Origin: Corynebacterium endometrii
GTDB lineage: Bacteria; Actinomycetota; Actinomycetes; Mycobacteriales; Mycobacteriaceae
Assembly (NCBI RefSeq): GCF_004795735.1
Contig: NZ_CP039247.1
Span: 2,232,001 to 2,296,000 of the forward strand
DNA length: 64,000 nucleotides
Direction of reading: 5' to 3'
Shown: one piece after another, positions 8,522-15,995 of the stretch
Numbering within the stretch: the stretch's first letter is position 1
Layout: every line of letters begins with the position of its first letter
The notes under the pieces: generated by a model
Database searches by the model: none
What the model saw: the letters and a program-made list of their open reading frames with translations, nothing else
Told to the model about the DNA's origin: nothing
Made by a program: the position numbers and the translations under genes

Positions 8522-9136
8522 GTTAAAGCTGTCCGCTTCGATATCTTTGTTGAACGCGAAATTGTACTCGTAACCTGCGCCAGATTTTCCATATACCGGT
8601 CCGGTCTTTCCGATTGCCCAGTCAGCGGCTTTATTACGAGCTTCCTGAGAGGTGTTAACTGTGAAATACTGCGGATTTTTCAAACGGGACTTGTAGGTGC
8701 GTCGTGGATCATTATTTTCCAAGTTCTGACGCCGTCCAACACCGGCATTTGAATCGTCTTCTCCTGAAGCTTCAACCGTGTCGTTCTTGGTGAAATCACC
8801 TGCGTTTGGACCACTAACAAATATGCCGTTGTGGCCATGGTTGACCCGGGCAGTGGTTGCATCAGAATAGAAAACCGCGGCGGTAAGCCAGACGTTGTTG
8901 CCTAAGTGGCTAGCAGTGCATATAGGCGCTATTGACTGGTGATCCTTCTGCACATAGAGCTGCCAGATCCGATCGTCGGCCGCCGGCGTGGGACTGCTGG
9001 CGAAGGGGGACCATTTCGGGCTGGGATCTTGATTGTGCTTGAGCCCAGGGGCCAAAGCAAGAACGAGAAGCAATAGAGCTAACGCAGCCAGGGAATGGAT
9101 GAATCTCTCGGATGTTTGCGTTCTATATTCGTAAGT

Positions 9137-9167
9137 AGGAAAGCCCAGGTTAATACTGGGCTTTCCT
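9137..9167. terminator. Strong hairpin after the bacteriocin-like gene pair
   Basis: AGGAAAGCCCAG (9137-9148) pairs perfectly with CTGGGCTTTCCT (9156-9167) around a 7-base loop. It follows the stop of the 36-residue ORF on the minus strand by about 16 bases. There is no T-run, so it may be an attenuator or partial terminator rather than a full stop between the bacteriocin-like pair and the papain-fold gene. Confidence 0.5.
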
Positions 9168-9182
9168 GGGTCAGGGGAGGGA

Positions 9183-9293
9183 CTACGTCCGATCCCTCAA
9201 TTTTCTTGACAGGCGAAGATACATCAGAGTGATCGTCAGAGAGTAGATCAGCAGAAAGAGCGCGATAATCATTAGCCAGGATTCTTGTGTCAT
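9183..9293 (-). CDS. 36-residue single-pass membrane peptide
   Basis: An ATG at 9293 with an AGGAAA ribosome binding site that overlaps the stop of the gene upstream opens a 36-codon frame. The product begins MTQESWLMIIALFLLIYSLT and ends in a basic tail (RLSRKLRDRT). It is one hydrophobic helix with a positively charged C-terminus, so it should sit in the membrane with the tail in the cytoplasm. The 6-base gap to the eight-cysteine protein gene implies translational coupling. Such small partners of bacteriocin genes are often immunity peptides; that role is inferred from position only. Confidence 0.6.
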   Translation of the reverse strand: MTQESWLMIIALFLLIYSLTITLMYLRLSRKLRDRT

Positions 9294-9299
9294 GGTTTC

Positions 9300-10070
9300 C
9301 TACTTACAGATGGCGTTAGTTGCCCCAGTGCAGCCCAGTGCAGCGATCAGTCCGCAGACTGATGCGCATCCGAGACCGGCCCAGCCATTCACAAACCCCA
9401 GTCCAAGGCAGACTCCATAGCAACTAGCAGCTCCACCCGTCCCACAGAGTGCACCCACGCCCCATTCGCAGGCTCCCCGGGTTTGAAAAGCCGGGTCCAT
9501 CGGGCTGTCCGGGGCGGTGGTAGTATTACCTTCCTTGTCGACATGGCCATGCCACAGTAACTCGCCGTCGCTCAACATCCATGATTCATATTTGCCAGTT
9601 GCTGGGTCTAATTGCCCAATTCGGTACGTCTGCACGTTGACCACTTCGGAAAGTTCGAGGTCGACGGCAATACGGTAAAACTCAAAATTCTGAGGGGTTT
9701 CCTTGGGATCCGATACCGGAGCGACAGTAACCCAGACCTTTCCTTCAGAGGCAACCGCGACGTTCGCTTTTTCCCAATCCAGAATAGTGGCGGCATCAAT
9801 CGCATACATGTGTTGCTGCGAAATTGATTTCGCTTTATTGGCTTGGTCTTTACCGAGCTGCACCGGGGTGGCTGATTCCGTCGCGTCTCCACAGGCACTT
9901 TGACGACTGGGGACGGATGTATCGGTTTCGGCTGCGGCGTTGGGAGGTGGCGTGCTACTGCCTAGGGATGATGCATGAGCTACACTGTTGGCGAGCACTA
10001 GGGCAACTACAGCAAACAAGGCGAGTGCAAGTATTCCAATGCGGAGCCAACGTAGTGATTGAACTTTCAT
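9300..10070 (-). CDS. Secreted precursor with eight-cysteine, halocin-C8-like C-terminal domain
   Basis: 256 residues from the ATG at 10070, chosen because AAGGTAGG precedes it. A Sec signal peptide (basic MKVQSLRWLR, then a long hydrophobic core) ends at AHA-33. Residues 34-200 form a pro-region with no recognised motif. Residues 201-256 are a compact hydrophobic Gly/Ala-rich domain with eight cysteines at 201, 209, 217, 221, 235, 239, 247 and 255, a mirror-symmetric spacing of 7-7-3-13-3-7-7. This architecture, a secreted pro-region followed by a short Cys-rich hydrophobic tail, resembles haloarchaeal ProC8, where the tail is halocin C8 and the pro-region the immunity protein. Assignment as bacteriocin is inference. 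It is followed by a coupled membrane peptide and sits in a low-GC island. Confidence 0.7.
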   Translation of the reverse strand: MKVQSLRWLRIGILALALFAVVALVLANSVAHASSLGSSTPPPNAAAETDTSVPSRQSACGDATESATPVQLGKDQANKAKSISQQHMYAIDAATILDWEKANVAVASEGKVWVTVAPVSDPKETPQNFEFYRIAVDLELSEVVNVQTYRIGQLDPATGKYESWMLSDGELLWHGHVDKEGNTTTAPDSPMDPAFQTRGACEWGVGALCGTGGAASCYGVCLGLGFVNGWAGLGCASVCGLIAALGCTGATNAICK

Positions 10071-10240
10071 GGTTCCTACCTTCGGGGGTCCGACCTGCTT
10101 AAGGGGGCGCTGAGAGATCAGGTCCAGCAAATCTCAATTGCCCTCACAAATAACGATATAACAGGATGATTTGACAGGCAATAGAAATTTGATGTAAGCG
10201 CACTTTCGTATAATTCCTCCGAATTTCCACCGATGGGTCG

Positions 10241-10278
10241 GGCTGTGTCCGTTAGCGTGGTGTATCTGTATCCCACGG
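10241..10278 (+). repeat. Solitary end of a second IS256-family copy
   Basis: GGCTGTGTCCGTTAGCGTGG continues into TGTATCTGTA and aligns with the right end of the intact element (8512 reading down) over about 38 bases with few differences. The rest of this copy is missing; sequence after about 10278 belongs to an IS3 relic. No matching target duplication is seen. It lies about 170 bases upstream of the eight-cysteine gene. Confidence 0.7.
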
Positions 10279-10331
10279 TCTGGAGTGCCCCAGGTTTTGT
10301 TCCGTTTGAGTAGATGAGAAAATCTGGAACA

Positions 10332-10720
10332 TGCCGAGGAAAATTGGTCAGGATGCGAGGGTCGCGCCGTTCGTTTGGCAAAGGATCGCATCCTGGCGGA
10401 GAACCTTTCGATGCAGGCCGCGGGTCAGGCCGTTGCCCCGAAGCTAGGTGCGTCGTGGCACACCGCCCGCCAGTGGGTTCAACAGGCCCGCCGGGATGGG
10501 TTATCACTCGTGTTGAAGAAGACGTGATTGCGGAAAACGCCAGGTTACGTCGCGAAAGCCAAGAGCTGCGAGAGACCAGTGAATTGTTGAAAGCCACGTC
10601 GGCTTTTTCGCATCGGAACTCGACCACAAGGTTGGAGTTGATCCGTTTCATTGATCAATACCCGGATCGTTTCACAGTCGAGTTCATGTGTGCGACGTTG
10701 AAAAATCATCATGTAGGCGG
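10332..10720 (+). pseudogene. Degraded IS3-family transposase (orfA and start of orfB)
   Basis: The start MPRKIGQDAR, then in another frame RAVRLAKDRILAEN with LGASWHTARQWVQQAR, then in a third frame ENARLRRESQELRETSELLKA are consecutive pieces of an IS3 OrfA: helix-turn-helix followed by leucine zipper. The next part, LELIRFIDQYPDRFTVEFMC, is the beginning of OrfB. At least two frameshifts separate the pieces, and the integrase domain is absent. The element is dead. Confidence 0.75.
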
Positions 10721-10870
10721 CTTCACGCCGCCGTCCTGGACGTCGACATGGACCAACCCGGCGCCCAGGGAGGCCACCCGGTCAACCTGTCCGCGGAATA
10801 CGCGGAAAGCTCTTTTTGCTCGTCACCCGCGGCCTCGGGCCGGCATGGGTGGGAATTAACCGCTTAAGCG

Positions 10871-11040
10871 GCAACCTGGCGAAGCTGTGCGGCTACCACA
10901 ACGGGGTTAATGAGGACGGGGTGGCAATTCCTACCCGCCGCGGCAAAATCATCCGCCGGCGCGGGGCCACCTGTTGGCTGGCACCCCACGCCAGGGCCTG
11001 CATCCCCACCGGCATGTACGCGGCCAAGGGCGTCGCTTAG
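10871..11040 (+). pseudogene. 3' fragment of an HNH endonuclease gene
   Basis: The last 55 or so codons of an HNH gene nearly identical to that at 4575-5591 (LCGYHNGVNEDGVAIPTRRG onward), lacking the N-terminal region and the cysteine pair and HH core of the nuclease. It marks the right boundary of the accessory island. Its stop overlaps the stop of the converging FUSC-type gene. Confidence 0.85.
10873..11018 (+). repeat. Right copy of 146-bp direct repeat
   Basis: Partner of 5436-5581, same orientation, 9 mismatches. Together they bracket the accessory island. Confidence 0.85.
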
Positions 11041-12281
11041 ATATCCTGGGTTTCTTCCTCCACGGACTCCAACCGCTCCTGGCGGCGGCGCTGACGGCGG
11101 GCGAATTCCTCGGGATCGACCTTGAGGACCTCGGACGGGTAGGCCGGATGCTGGGAGGTTGGGACCAGCGCCGCCAACGCCGATTCGTAGGACAGGCCGC
11201 AGACCATCAGCAGGTCAACGACCGCCGAACGCGTCTGGGCCAGAATGGAAAACGCGGATAGCACGGTCTTATCCTCCACCGCATCGACCGTGGCCAGCGC
11301 GCCCACGGTCTTCAGGCGGGTAATCAACCCCGGGATGACCAGCGCCTGGCTTTTGCCTGCCTTGGCGCCGAAGAGCTGCGAAAGCTCGAGCGCCACGTCG
11401 GAGAGCTCGTCGATCATGTAGACCTGCAGCTCGCTGACGCGATCGCCGTCCTCCGCCAGGACCACCGCGCGCCGCGCCAGCACGCGCACCGTGCGGATGC
11501 AGTTATCCACCTGCGGCAGGATGCGCTCCATCGATTTGACTTGTCGGCGCTGGGCGCGCAGCCACGGCGAGATAAACGTGGCCTCCTTCGAGGACTGCGC
11601 CGCTGACAGCATCGCGTTGATGACCTTCTGGGAGCCGCGCACCTCGGAGCGGGCCTCGCGGATGAGGGCGGGATCATCGGTGCGGAGGCCGCGGGAGACG
11701 TCGGAAAGAACGGAGGACGCGAGGTGCAACACCTTGGAAATCTCGGACCGCCCCGCCGCCAGCGCGGACGAGGGAATCAGCGCGATAGTGCCCAACCCCA
11801 CCGTGGTACCGATGATGGCGTCAATCACGCGGTCATAGGCGCCGTGGCCCTCCGGCGGCATGATGGTGGCGATCAGAATGCAGCCGATGACCACCTGATT
11901 CGCGACCAAGACCGAGCGCGAGGCGAAGGACGCGATCAGCAACCCCACCGCCACGAACAGCGAAATCTGCCACGCGCCCGAGCCCACCAGCTGCACCAAC
12001 GTGGTGCCCACCGCCACGCCGGTGATCACCCCCACGGACAGCTCGAACGCGCGCGATAGGCGGTCACCGCCGGACAGGCCCAGGATGATGACCACGGTCA
12101 TCGGCGCGAAGAACGGCTGGTGGTGGCCGAAGAACTGGTCCGCCACCATGTAGGCCAGGCCCGCGCCAATCGTGGACTGCACGATGAACAACAGGCGCTT
12201 GCGCACCCTATTCCAGCGAGTATGCAGGGAATTGTCCACGCCCCGGAGGACCTCGCGGGTGGTTAATCTGCGTTCAGCCAT
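11037..12281 (-). CDS. FUSC/aromatic-acid-exporter-like membrane protein
   Basis: About 414 residues. The N-terminal half has six hydrophobic segments in the pattern of the FUSC/DUF939 family (FFAPMTVVIILGLSGGDRLS, then GVITGVAVGTTLVQLVG, then VLVANQVVIGCILIATIM), followed by a cytoplasmic helical half ending in a basic and acidic tail. Members are proposed exporters of aromatic or other organic acids; the substrate cannot be told. A GTG 6 bases upstream is an alternative start and no clear ribosome binding site is seen. It is downstream of fba with a terminator between. Confidence 0.75.
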   Translation of the reverse strand: MAERRLTTREVLRGVDNSLHTRWNRVRKRLLFIVQSTIGAGLAYMVADQFFGHHQPFFAPMTVVIILGLSGGDRLSRAFELSVGVITGVAVGTTLVQLVGSGAWQISLFVAVGLLIASFASRSVLVANQVVIGCILIATIMPPEGHGAYDRVIDAIIGTTVGLGTIALIPSSALAAGRSEISKVLHLASSVLSDVSRGLRTDDPALIREARSEVRGSQKVINAMLSAAQSSKEATFISPWLRAQRRQVKSMERILPQVDNCIRTVRVLARRAVVLAEDGDRVSELQVYMIDELSDVALELSQLFGAKAGKSQALVIPGLITRLKTVGALATVDAVEDKTVLSAFSILAQTRSAVVDLLMVCGLSYESALAALVPTSQHPAYPSEVLKVDPEEFARRQRRRQERLESVEEETQDI

Positions 12282-12305
12282 GCCCACCAGTCTAGGGCAA
12301 AAGAA

Positions 12306-12345
12306 AAAACGGCCACCACACCGTCAACGGGTGCAGCGGCCGCGG
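12306..12345 (-). terminator. Rho-independent terminator of fba
   Basis: On the minus strand a GC-rich hairpin (CGGCCGCTGCACCCGT pairing with ACGGTGTGGTGGCCG, with a few mismatches) is followed by TTTTTTC. It lies 15 bases after the fba stop. Confidence 0.75.
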
Positions 12346-12359
12346 AAGCCTTTACGGGC

Positions 12360-13394
12360 TTACTTGGTTACGGAGGTACCAACGGAGTGCAGATCCTGGC
12401 ATGCCTCAACAACGCGGGCGGCCATGCCCTCCTCAGCCTTCTTCAGGTAGGAGCGTGGATCGTAGGTCTTCTTGTTGCCTACCTCGCCGTCAATCTTCAG
12501 CACACCGTCGAAGTTAGAGAACATGTGGCCGGCGACCGGGCGGGTGAACGCGTACTGGGTATCGGTGTCAACGTTCATCTTGATGACGCCGTAACGCAGG
12601 GCCTCCTCGATCTTTTCCTTCTCGGAGCCGGAACCGCCGTGGAAGACGAAGTCAAACGGCTTTGCGCCCTCTTCGAGGCCAAGCTTGGCGATGGCGGCCT
12701 TCTGGCCCTCGAGCAGGACCTCCGGGCGCAGCTTCACGTTGCCTGGCTTGTACACGCCGTGAACGTTGCCGAAGGTGGCCGCCAGCAGGTAGCGGCCCTT
12801 CTCACCGGTGCCGATTGCGTCGATGGTCTTCTCAAAGTCCTCGGTGGAGGTGTACAGGTTCGCCCCGGCCTTGGCCTGAACGCCGTCCTCCTCGCCGCCA
12901 ACAACGCCGATCTCGACCTCGAGGATGATGTTCGCGTTCTTAGCCTTTTCGAGCAGCTCCTGGGCGATGACCAGGTTCTCATCGATTGGAATGGCGGAGC
13001 CGTCCCACATGTGGGACTGGAACAGCGGCAGCTCGCCGCGGTCGACGCGCTCCTGGGAGATGGCGATCAGCGGGCGCACGTACTCGTCCAGAACTTCCTT
13101 CTGGCAGTGGTCGGTGTGCAGCGCGACGTTGATGCCGTAGTGCTTTGCAGCCTCATGCGCGAAGGCGGCCAGGGCGGTGGCGCCGGCAACCTTGTTCTTG
13201 ACGTTCAGGCCAGAGCCGAACTCGGCGCCACCGGTGGAGAACTGGATGATGCCGTCAGACTCAGCGTCCGCGAAACCCTTCAGAGCGGCGTTGATGGTCT
13301 CCGAAGAGGTGCAGTTGATAGCTGGGTATGCGAAGCCGCCTTCCTTAGCGGCGTCCAGCATTGCGTTGTATACCTCTGGGGTTGCAATAGGCAT
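12360..13394 (-). CDS. fba: Class II fructose-1,6-bisphosphate aldolase
   Basis: 344 residues, full length. It cleaves fructose-1,6-bisphosphate to DHAP and glyceraldehyde-3-phosphate in glycolysis and runs the reverse in gluconeogenesis. Zinc and catalytic residues are visible: HTDHCQKE (first zinc His and catalytic Asp), the VEIGVVGGEEDGV loop, FGNVHGVY (zinc His) and FHGGSGS (phosphate loop). The start ATG has an AAGGAAG ribosome binding site. The gene has strongly biased codons, as expected for a highly expressed glycolytic enzyme. Confidence 0.97.
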   Translation of the reverse strand: MPIATPEVYNAMLDAAKEGGFAYPAINCTSSETINAALKGFADAESDGIIQFSTGGAEFGSGLNVKNKVAGATALAAFAHEAAKHYGINVALHTDHCQKEVLDEYVRPLIAISQERVDRGELPLFQSHMWDGSAIPIDENLVIAQELLEKAKNANIILEVEIGVVGGEEDGVQAKAGANLYTSTEDFEKTIDAIGTGEKGRYLLAATFGNVHGVYKPGNVKLRPEVLLEGQKAAIAKLGLEEGAKPFDFVFHGGSGSEKEKIEEALRYGVIKMNVDTDTQYAFTRPVAGHMFSNFDGVLKIDGEVGNKKTYDPRSYLKKAEEGMAARVVEACQDLHSVGTSVTK

Positions 13395-13481
13395 AGAGTA
13401 ACTTCCTTAATTCTCGAAAAAGGTTTCCTACCCCAGTATGCCTTCTCGGGCCGCGTTCCGCTCACTCTGAGCGCTGTGAAC

Positions 13482-14690
13482 TTAAACTTTTTTGGCGCTA
13501 TCCGCGAGATACCGGGACACGCGCGCCGCGGCCTCGAGCAGCATCCAGCCGGACAGCTGCACGGACAGGTCGCGCTCCGCCACTCGGATAACGCCCACCT
13601 TCTGCCCCAGGGTGGACGGGGTCAGGCCGTAATTGTGTGGCAGGCGGGCATCCTCGGTCCACTCCGTGCCGAAGATCGGCAGGCCGTCTACTTCGAGGCG
13701 GTGCTCCCAGACCGAATCGGCCGAGCCGAGCACAAGGCGCGCCGCGAGCTTCTTCGTGGCGCGGTTGGCGGGAGAATCGGAGGGCAGGCGCACGGCGACG
13801 TCGGCGAGATAGCGCGCCAGGATGCCCTTGAACAGGCCGCCGTCACCCTGGCCGCCGCCCGTGATGACGCCCGCCGGGGTGGCCAGGTGCGTGGCGACCG
13901 CCTGGACGAGGCTGCGGATGCGGGTGATATAAACCATCGCCGCATCGGCGCGCTCGGCGTGCTCCACGGACTCGATCGCCTGCGATTCCCCCAGGCCGGC
14001 CTCCGCGCGCAGCGCCAGAGCAATCTCTAAGCACGCGCCCAGCACGACGCCCTGGCAGTACGGGTACACCGCCTTGATGTAGCGCGGGCCGGTCATTTCC
14101 ATGCGCACGCCGTCCATGACCAGGCCGTCATCGTTGATCAGGTGGTCGTAAATCCAGTCCACGATGTGGCGGGCCTTGTCCGTGTCCCCGGTGCGCGCGG
14201 CCATGATCGCTGCGGGGCCGTTAGACGGCACGTTGAGGAAGGTCTCCCCCTCCTTCTCGCGCCACGGGAGCACGCCGACTCCGGCCACGGTGCCAGCCAT
14301 GATGTTGTCCTGGAGCGCCTGCTGCGGCTTGGGCTGGCTCATCTTGTTCAGCGAGGACACCCGGCCCATGGCGAGGGCGAGCCACAGCTTGTCATCGTAG
14401 TACTTATTCGCCGTGAGCGGACCCAGGTTGCGGATGCGCACGCCCCGGAGCGTGTCCGCGATGCGCCTGCGGCGCACCTTGGTGTTGCTGCGCAACGCCG
14501 CGTCCACCAGGCAGTCCACGTAGTGGGCCTGCCACCAGTAGTGCCAAGCGACGAACAGTTTGTCCTTGGCGGTGGGCGGCCAACTTACCACCGCCAGATT
14601 GGTGCGCGGCAGGTACCACAGGCTCGAAGCGTGGCGCTCATTGATGGCGGCCTCTGCCAGGTCAGCGCGGTGCGCCCATTTTTCTTCCAC
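13482..14690 (-). CDS. GH76-like (alpha-1,6-mannanase family) protein
   Basis: 402 residues, no signal peptide. The motif NKYYDDKLWLALAMGRV matches the paired catalytic aspartates of glycoside hydrolase family 76 (usually YDDNGWWALA), and SLWYLPRTNLAVVSWPP and YCQGVVLGACLEIALAL fit the alpha/alpha-barrel repeats. GH76 enzymes cut alpha-1,6-mannan; a corynebacterial member might act on lipomannan precursors, but a cytoplasmic location would be odd for that. It lies upstream of fba on the same strand, with a gap of about 90 bases. Family fairly sure, substrate unknown. Confidence 0.7.
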   Translation of the reverse strand: MEEKWAHRADLAEAAINERHASSLWYLPRTNLAVVSWPPTAKDKLFVAWHYWWQAHYVDCLVDAALRSNTKVRRRRIADTLRGVRIRNLGPLTANKYYDDKLWLALAMGRVSSLNKMSQPKPQQALQDNIMAGTVAGVGVLPWREKEGETFLNVPSNGPAAIMAARTGDTDKARHIVDWIYDHLINDDGLVMDGVRMEMTGPRYIKAVYPYCQGVVLGACLEIALALRAEAGLGESQAIESVEHAERADAAMVYITRIRSLVQAVATHLATPAGVITGGGQGDGGLFKGILARYLADVAVRLPSDSPANRATKKLAARLVLGSADSVWEHRLEVDGLPIFGTEWTEDARLPHNYGLTPSTLGQKVGVIRVAERDLSVQLSGWMLLEAAARVSRYLADSAKKV

Positions 14691-14744
14691 GGTAGCTGTA
14701 TCTCTCCAGGGGTAGGGATTGTTACTCGATGTTAACGCACGTGG

Positions 14745-15428
14745 TTACCAGGCCGCGTCCAGGTTCGCGTGTTGGCGGATCCAGGCGTGCATCGCGATTC
14801 CGGCCGCCACCCCCGCGTTGATCGACCGGGTGGAGCCAAACTGCGCGATGGAACAGGTCATCATCGCCGCCGCCTGGGCCTCCTCCGTCACGCCGGGGCC
14901 CTCCTGGCCAAAGAGCAGCAGGCACCGCTCCGGCAGCTGCGCCGTCTCCAGCGGCACGCAGCCGGGCGTGTTATCGATCGCCACGACCGTTAGCCCCTCG
15001 GCGGCGGCCCAGGAAATTAAGTCCGTGACCGTCTCGTGGTGGCGCAGGTGCTGGTAGCGGTCCGTGACCATGGCGCCGCGGCGGTTCCAGCGGCGCCGGC
15101 CCACGATGTGCACCGTGTCCACGGCAAACGCGTTGGCGGTGCGCACCACCGTGCCGATATTCGAGTCATTCTCGAAGTTCTCGATGGCTATGTGCAGCGG
15201 GTGGCGGCGGGTATCGATGTCCGCGACAATCGCCTCGCGCGTCCAGTAGCGGTAGGCGTCCACGACGTTGCGGCGGTCGCCCTCGGCCAGCAGCTCCGGG
15301 TCGTAACGCGGGTCCTCCGGCAGGGGTTGACCCGGGTGCGTCTGCTCCCATGGGCCTAGGCCGTGGCGGCCCTCATTCCACTCGGTAGGGCCCTTGCCGG
15401 CGGGCTCGTTAGGCAAGTCCAAGGTCAT
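14745..15428 (-). CDS. TrmH/SpoU family RNA 2'-O-methyltransferase
   Basis: About 227 residues from the ATG at 15428. The SPOUT fold motifs are present: motif 1 ENFENDSNIGTVVRTANAF, motif 2 LLLFGQEGPGV, motif 3 STRSINAGVAAGIAMHAW. These bind S-adenosylmethionine in a trefoil knot and methylate a ribose in tRNA or rRNA; the exact target is not readable. The start overlaps the end of pyrE by 20 bases, so the two are translated from one message. The frame is open further upstream but that part lies wholly within pyrE. Confidence 0.85.
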   Translation of the reverse strand: MTLDLPNEPAGKGPTEWNEGRHGLGPWEQTHPGQPLPEDPRYDPELLAEGDRRNVVDAYRYWTREAIVADIDTRRHPLHIAIENFENDSNIGTVVRTANAFAVDTVHIVGRRRWNRRGAMVTDRYQHLRHHETVTDLISWAAAEGLTVVAIDNTPGCVPLETAQLPERCLLLFGQEGPGVTEEAQAAAMMTCSIAQFGSTRSINAGVAAGIAMHAWIRQHANLDAAW

Positions 15429-15954
15429 CCAGCCCCAGCAGGTAGCGGTATTCAAGGCCCTCGGCGGCGATGACGTCAGCGGCGCCGGTCGCGCGGTCAA
15501 CCACGGTGGCCACGCCCACGACCTCGGCGCCGGCCTCGCGCAGCGCGGCCACGGCGGTCAGCGGGGAGTTGCCCGTGGTGGTGGTGTCCTCAACCACGAG
15601 CACCTTCTTGCCCTTCACGTCGGCGCCCTCGATGCGGCGCTGCATGCCGTGCTTCTTGGCCTCCTTGCGCACCACGAACGCGTCAATGGCGCGGCCGTCC
15701 GCATGCATCACGGAGGTGGCCACCGGGTCCGCGCCCAGGGTCAGCCCGCCCACCGCAACGAAGTCCCAGTCCGCGGTCAGCTCGCGCAGCAGCTGGCCTA
15801 TCAGGCGCGACGCCTCATGCTGGAGGGTGGCGCGGCGCAGGTCAACGTAGTAATCGGCCTCCTTGCCCGAGGACAGGGTCACCCTGCCGTGCACCACGGC
15901 CAGCTCCTTGACCAGCTCTGCCAGCCGGGCCTTCTTCTCTGCGTTCAGCGTCAT
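15409..15954 (-). CDS. pyrE: Orotate phosphoribosyltransferase
   Basis: 181 residues. PyrE makes orotidine-5'-phosphate from orotate and PRPP in pyrimidine synthesis. The PRPP-binding motif VLVVEDTTTTGNSPLTAV and the catalytic-loop region FVVRKEAKKHGMQRRIEG are present, with GRVTLSSGKEADYYVDLR at the N-terminus. Followed with overlap by the methyltransferase. Standard length for actinobacteria. Confidence 0.95.
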   Translation of the reverse strand: MTLNAEKKARLAELVKELAVVHGRVTLSSGKEADYYVDLRRATLQHEASRLIGQLLRELTADWDFVAVGGLTLGADPVATSVMHADGRAIDAFVVRKEAKKHGMQRRIEGADVKGKKVLVVEDTTTTGNSPLTAVAALREAGAEVVGVATVVDRATGAADVIAAEGLEYRYLLGLDDLGLA

Positions 15955-15995
15955 GGGTCCTCCAAAGTTCGCGGATTTTTAAAGCCGCGTTAAGA

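Larger units (their letters stand above)
6918..9073 (-). pseudogene. Permuted papain-fold cysteine hydrolase (YiiX/C92-like), split by IS256
   Basis: The upstream piece (9073-8513) and downstream piece (7034-6918) join in frame once the IS and one copy of its 9-bp target duplication are removed, giving about 225 residues. The rebuilt junction reads SFNCSSLAWAAYMVATNG, the catalytic-cysteine motif of YiiX/YycO-type permuted NlpC/P60 proteins, followed by the family's IDLDADGG-VNPSD segment. The catalytic histidine candidate is in NHGHNGIFV. In this family the His precedes the Cys. The IS puts a stop just after the Cys codon, removing the rest. The 5' start is unclear: TTG at 9073 is used here, and a hydrophobic leader extends a little upstream without a good start codon. 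Confidence 0.75.

Noticed and set aside
10118..10651. 177-codon minus-strand frame over the IS remnants
   Set aside because: It runs across the IS256 end and antisense to the IS3 relic; no coherent protein.
13459..13473. Hairpin CGCTCA-CTC-TGAGCG between fba and the GH76-like gene as a terminator
   Set aside because: Short stem, no T-run; the two genes may be read as one unit.
12387..14030. 547-codon plus-strand open frame across fba and the GH76-like gene
   Set aside because: It is antisense to two well-supported genes and spans the gap between them. Long antisense frames follow from the strong GC bias of third codon positions.
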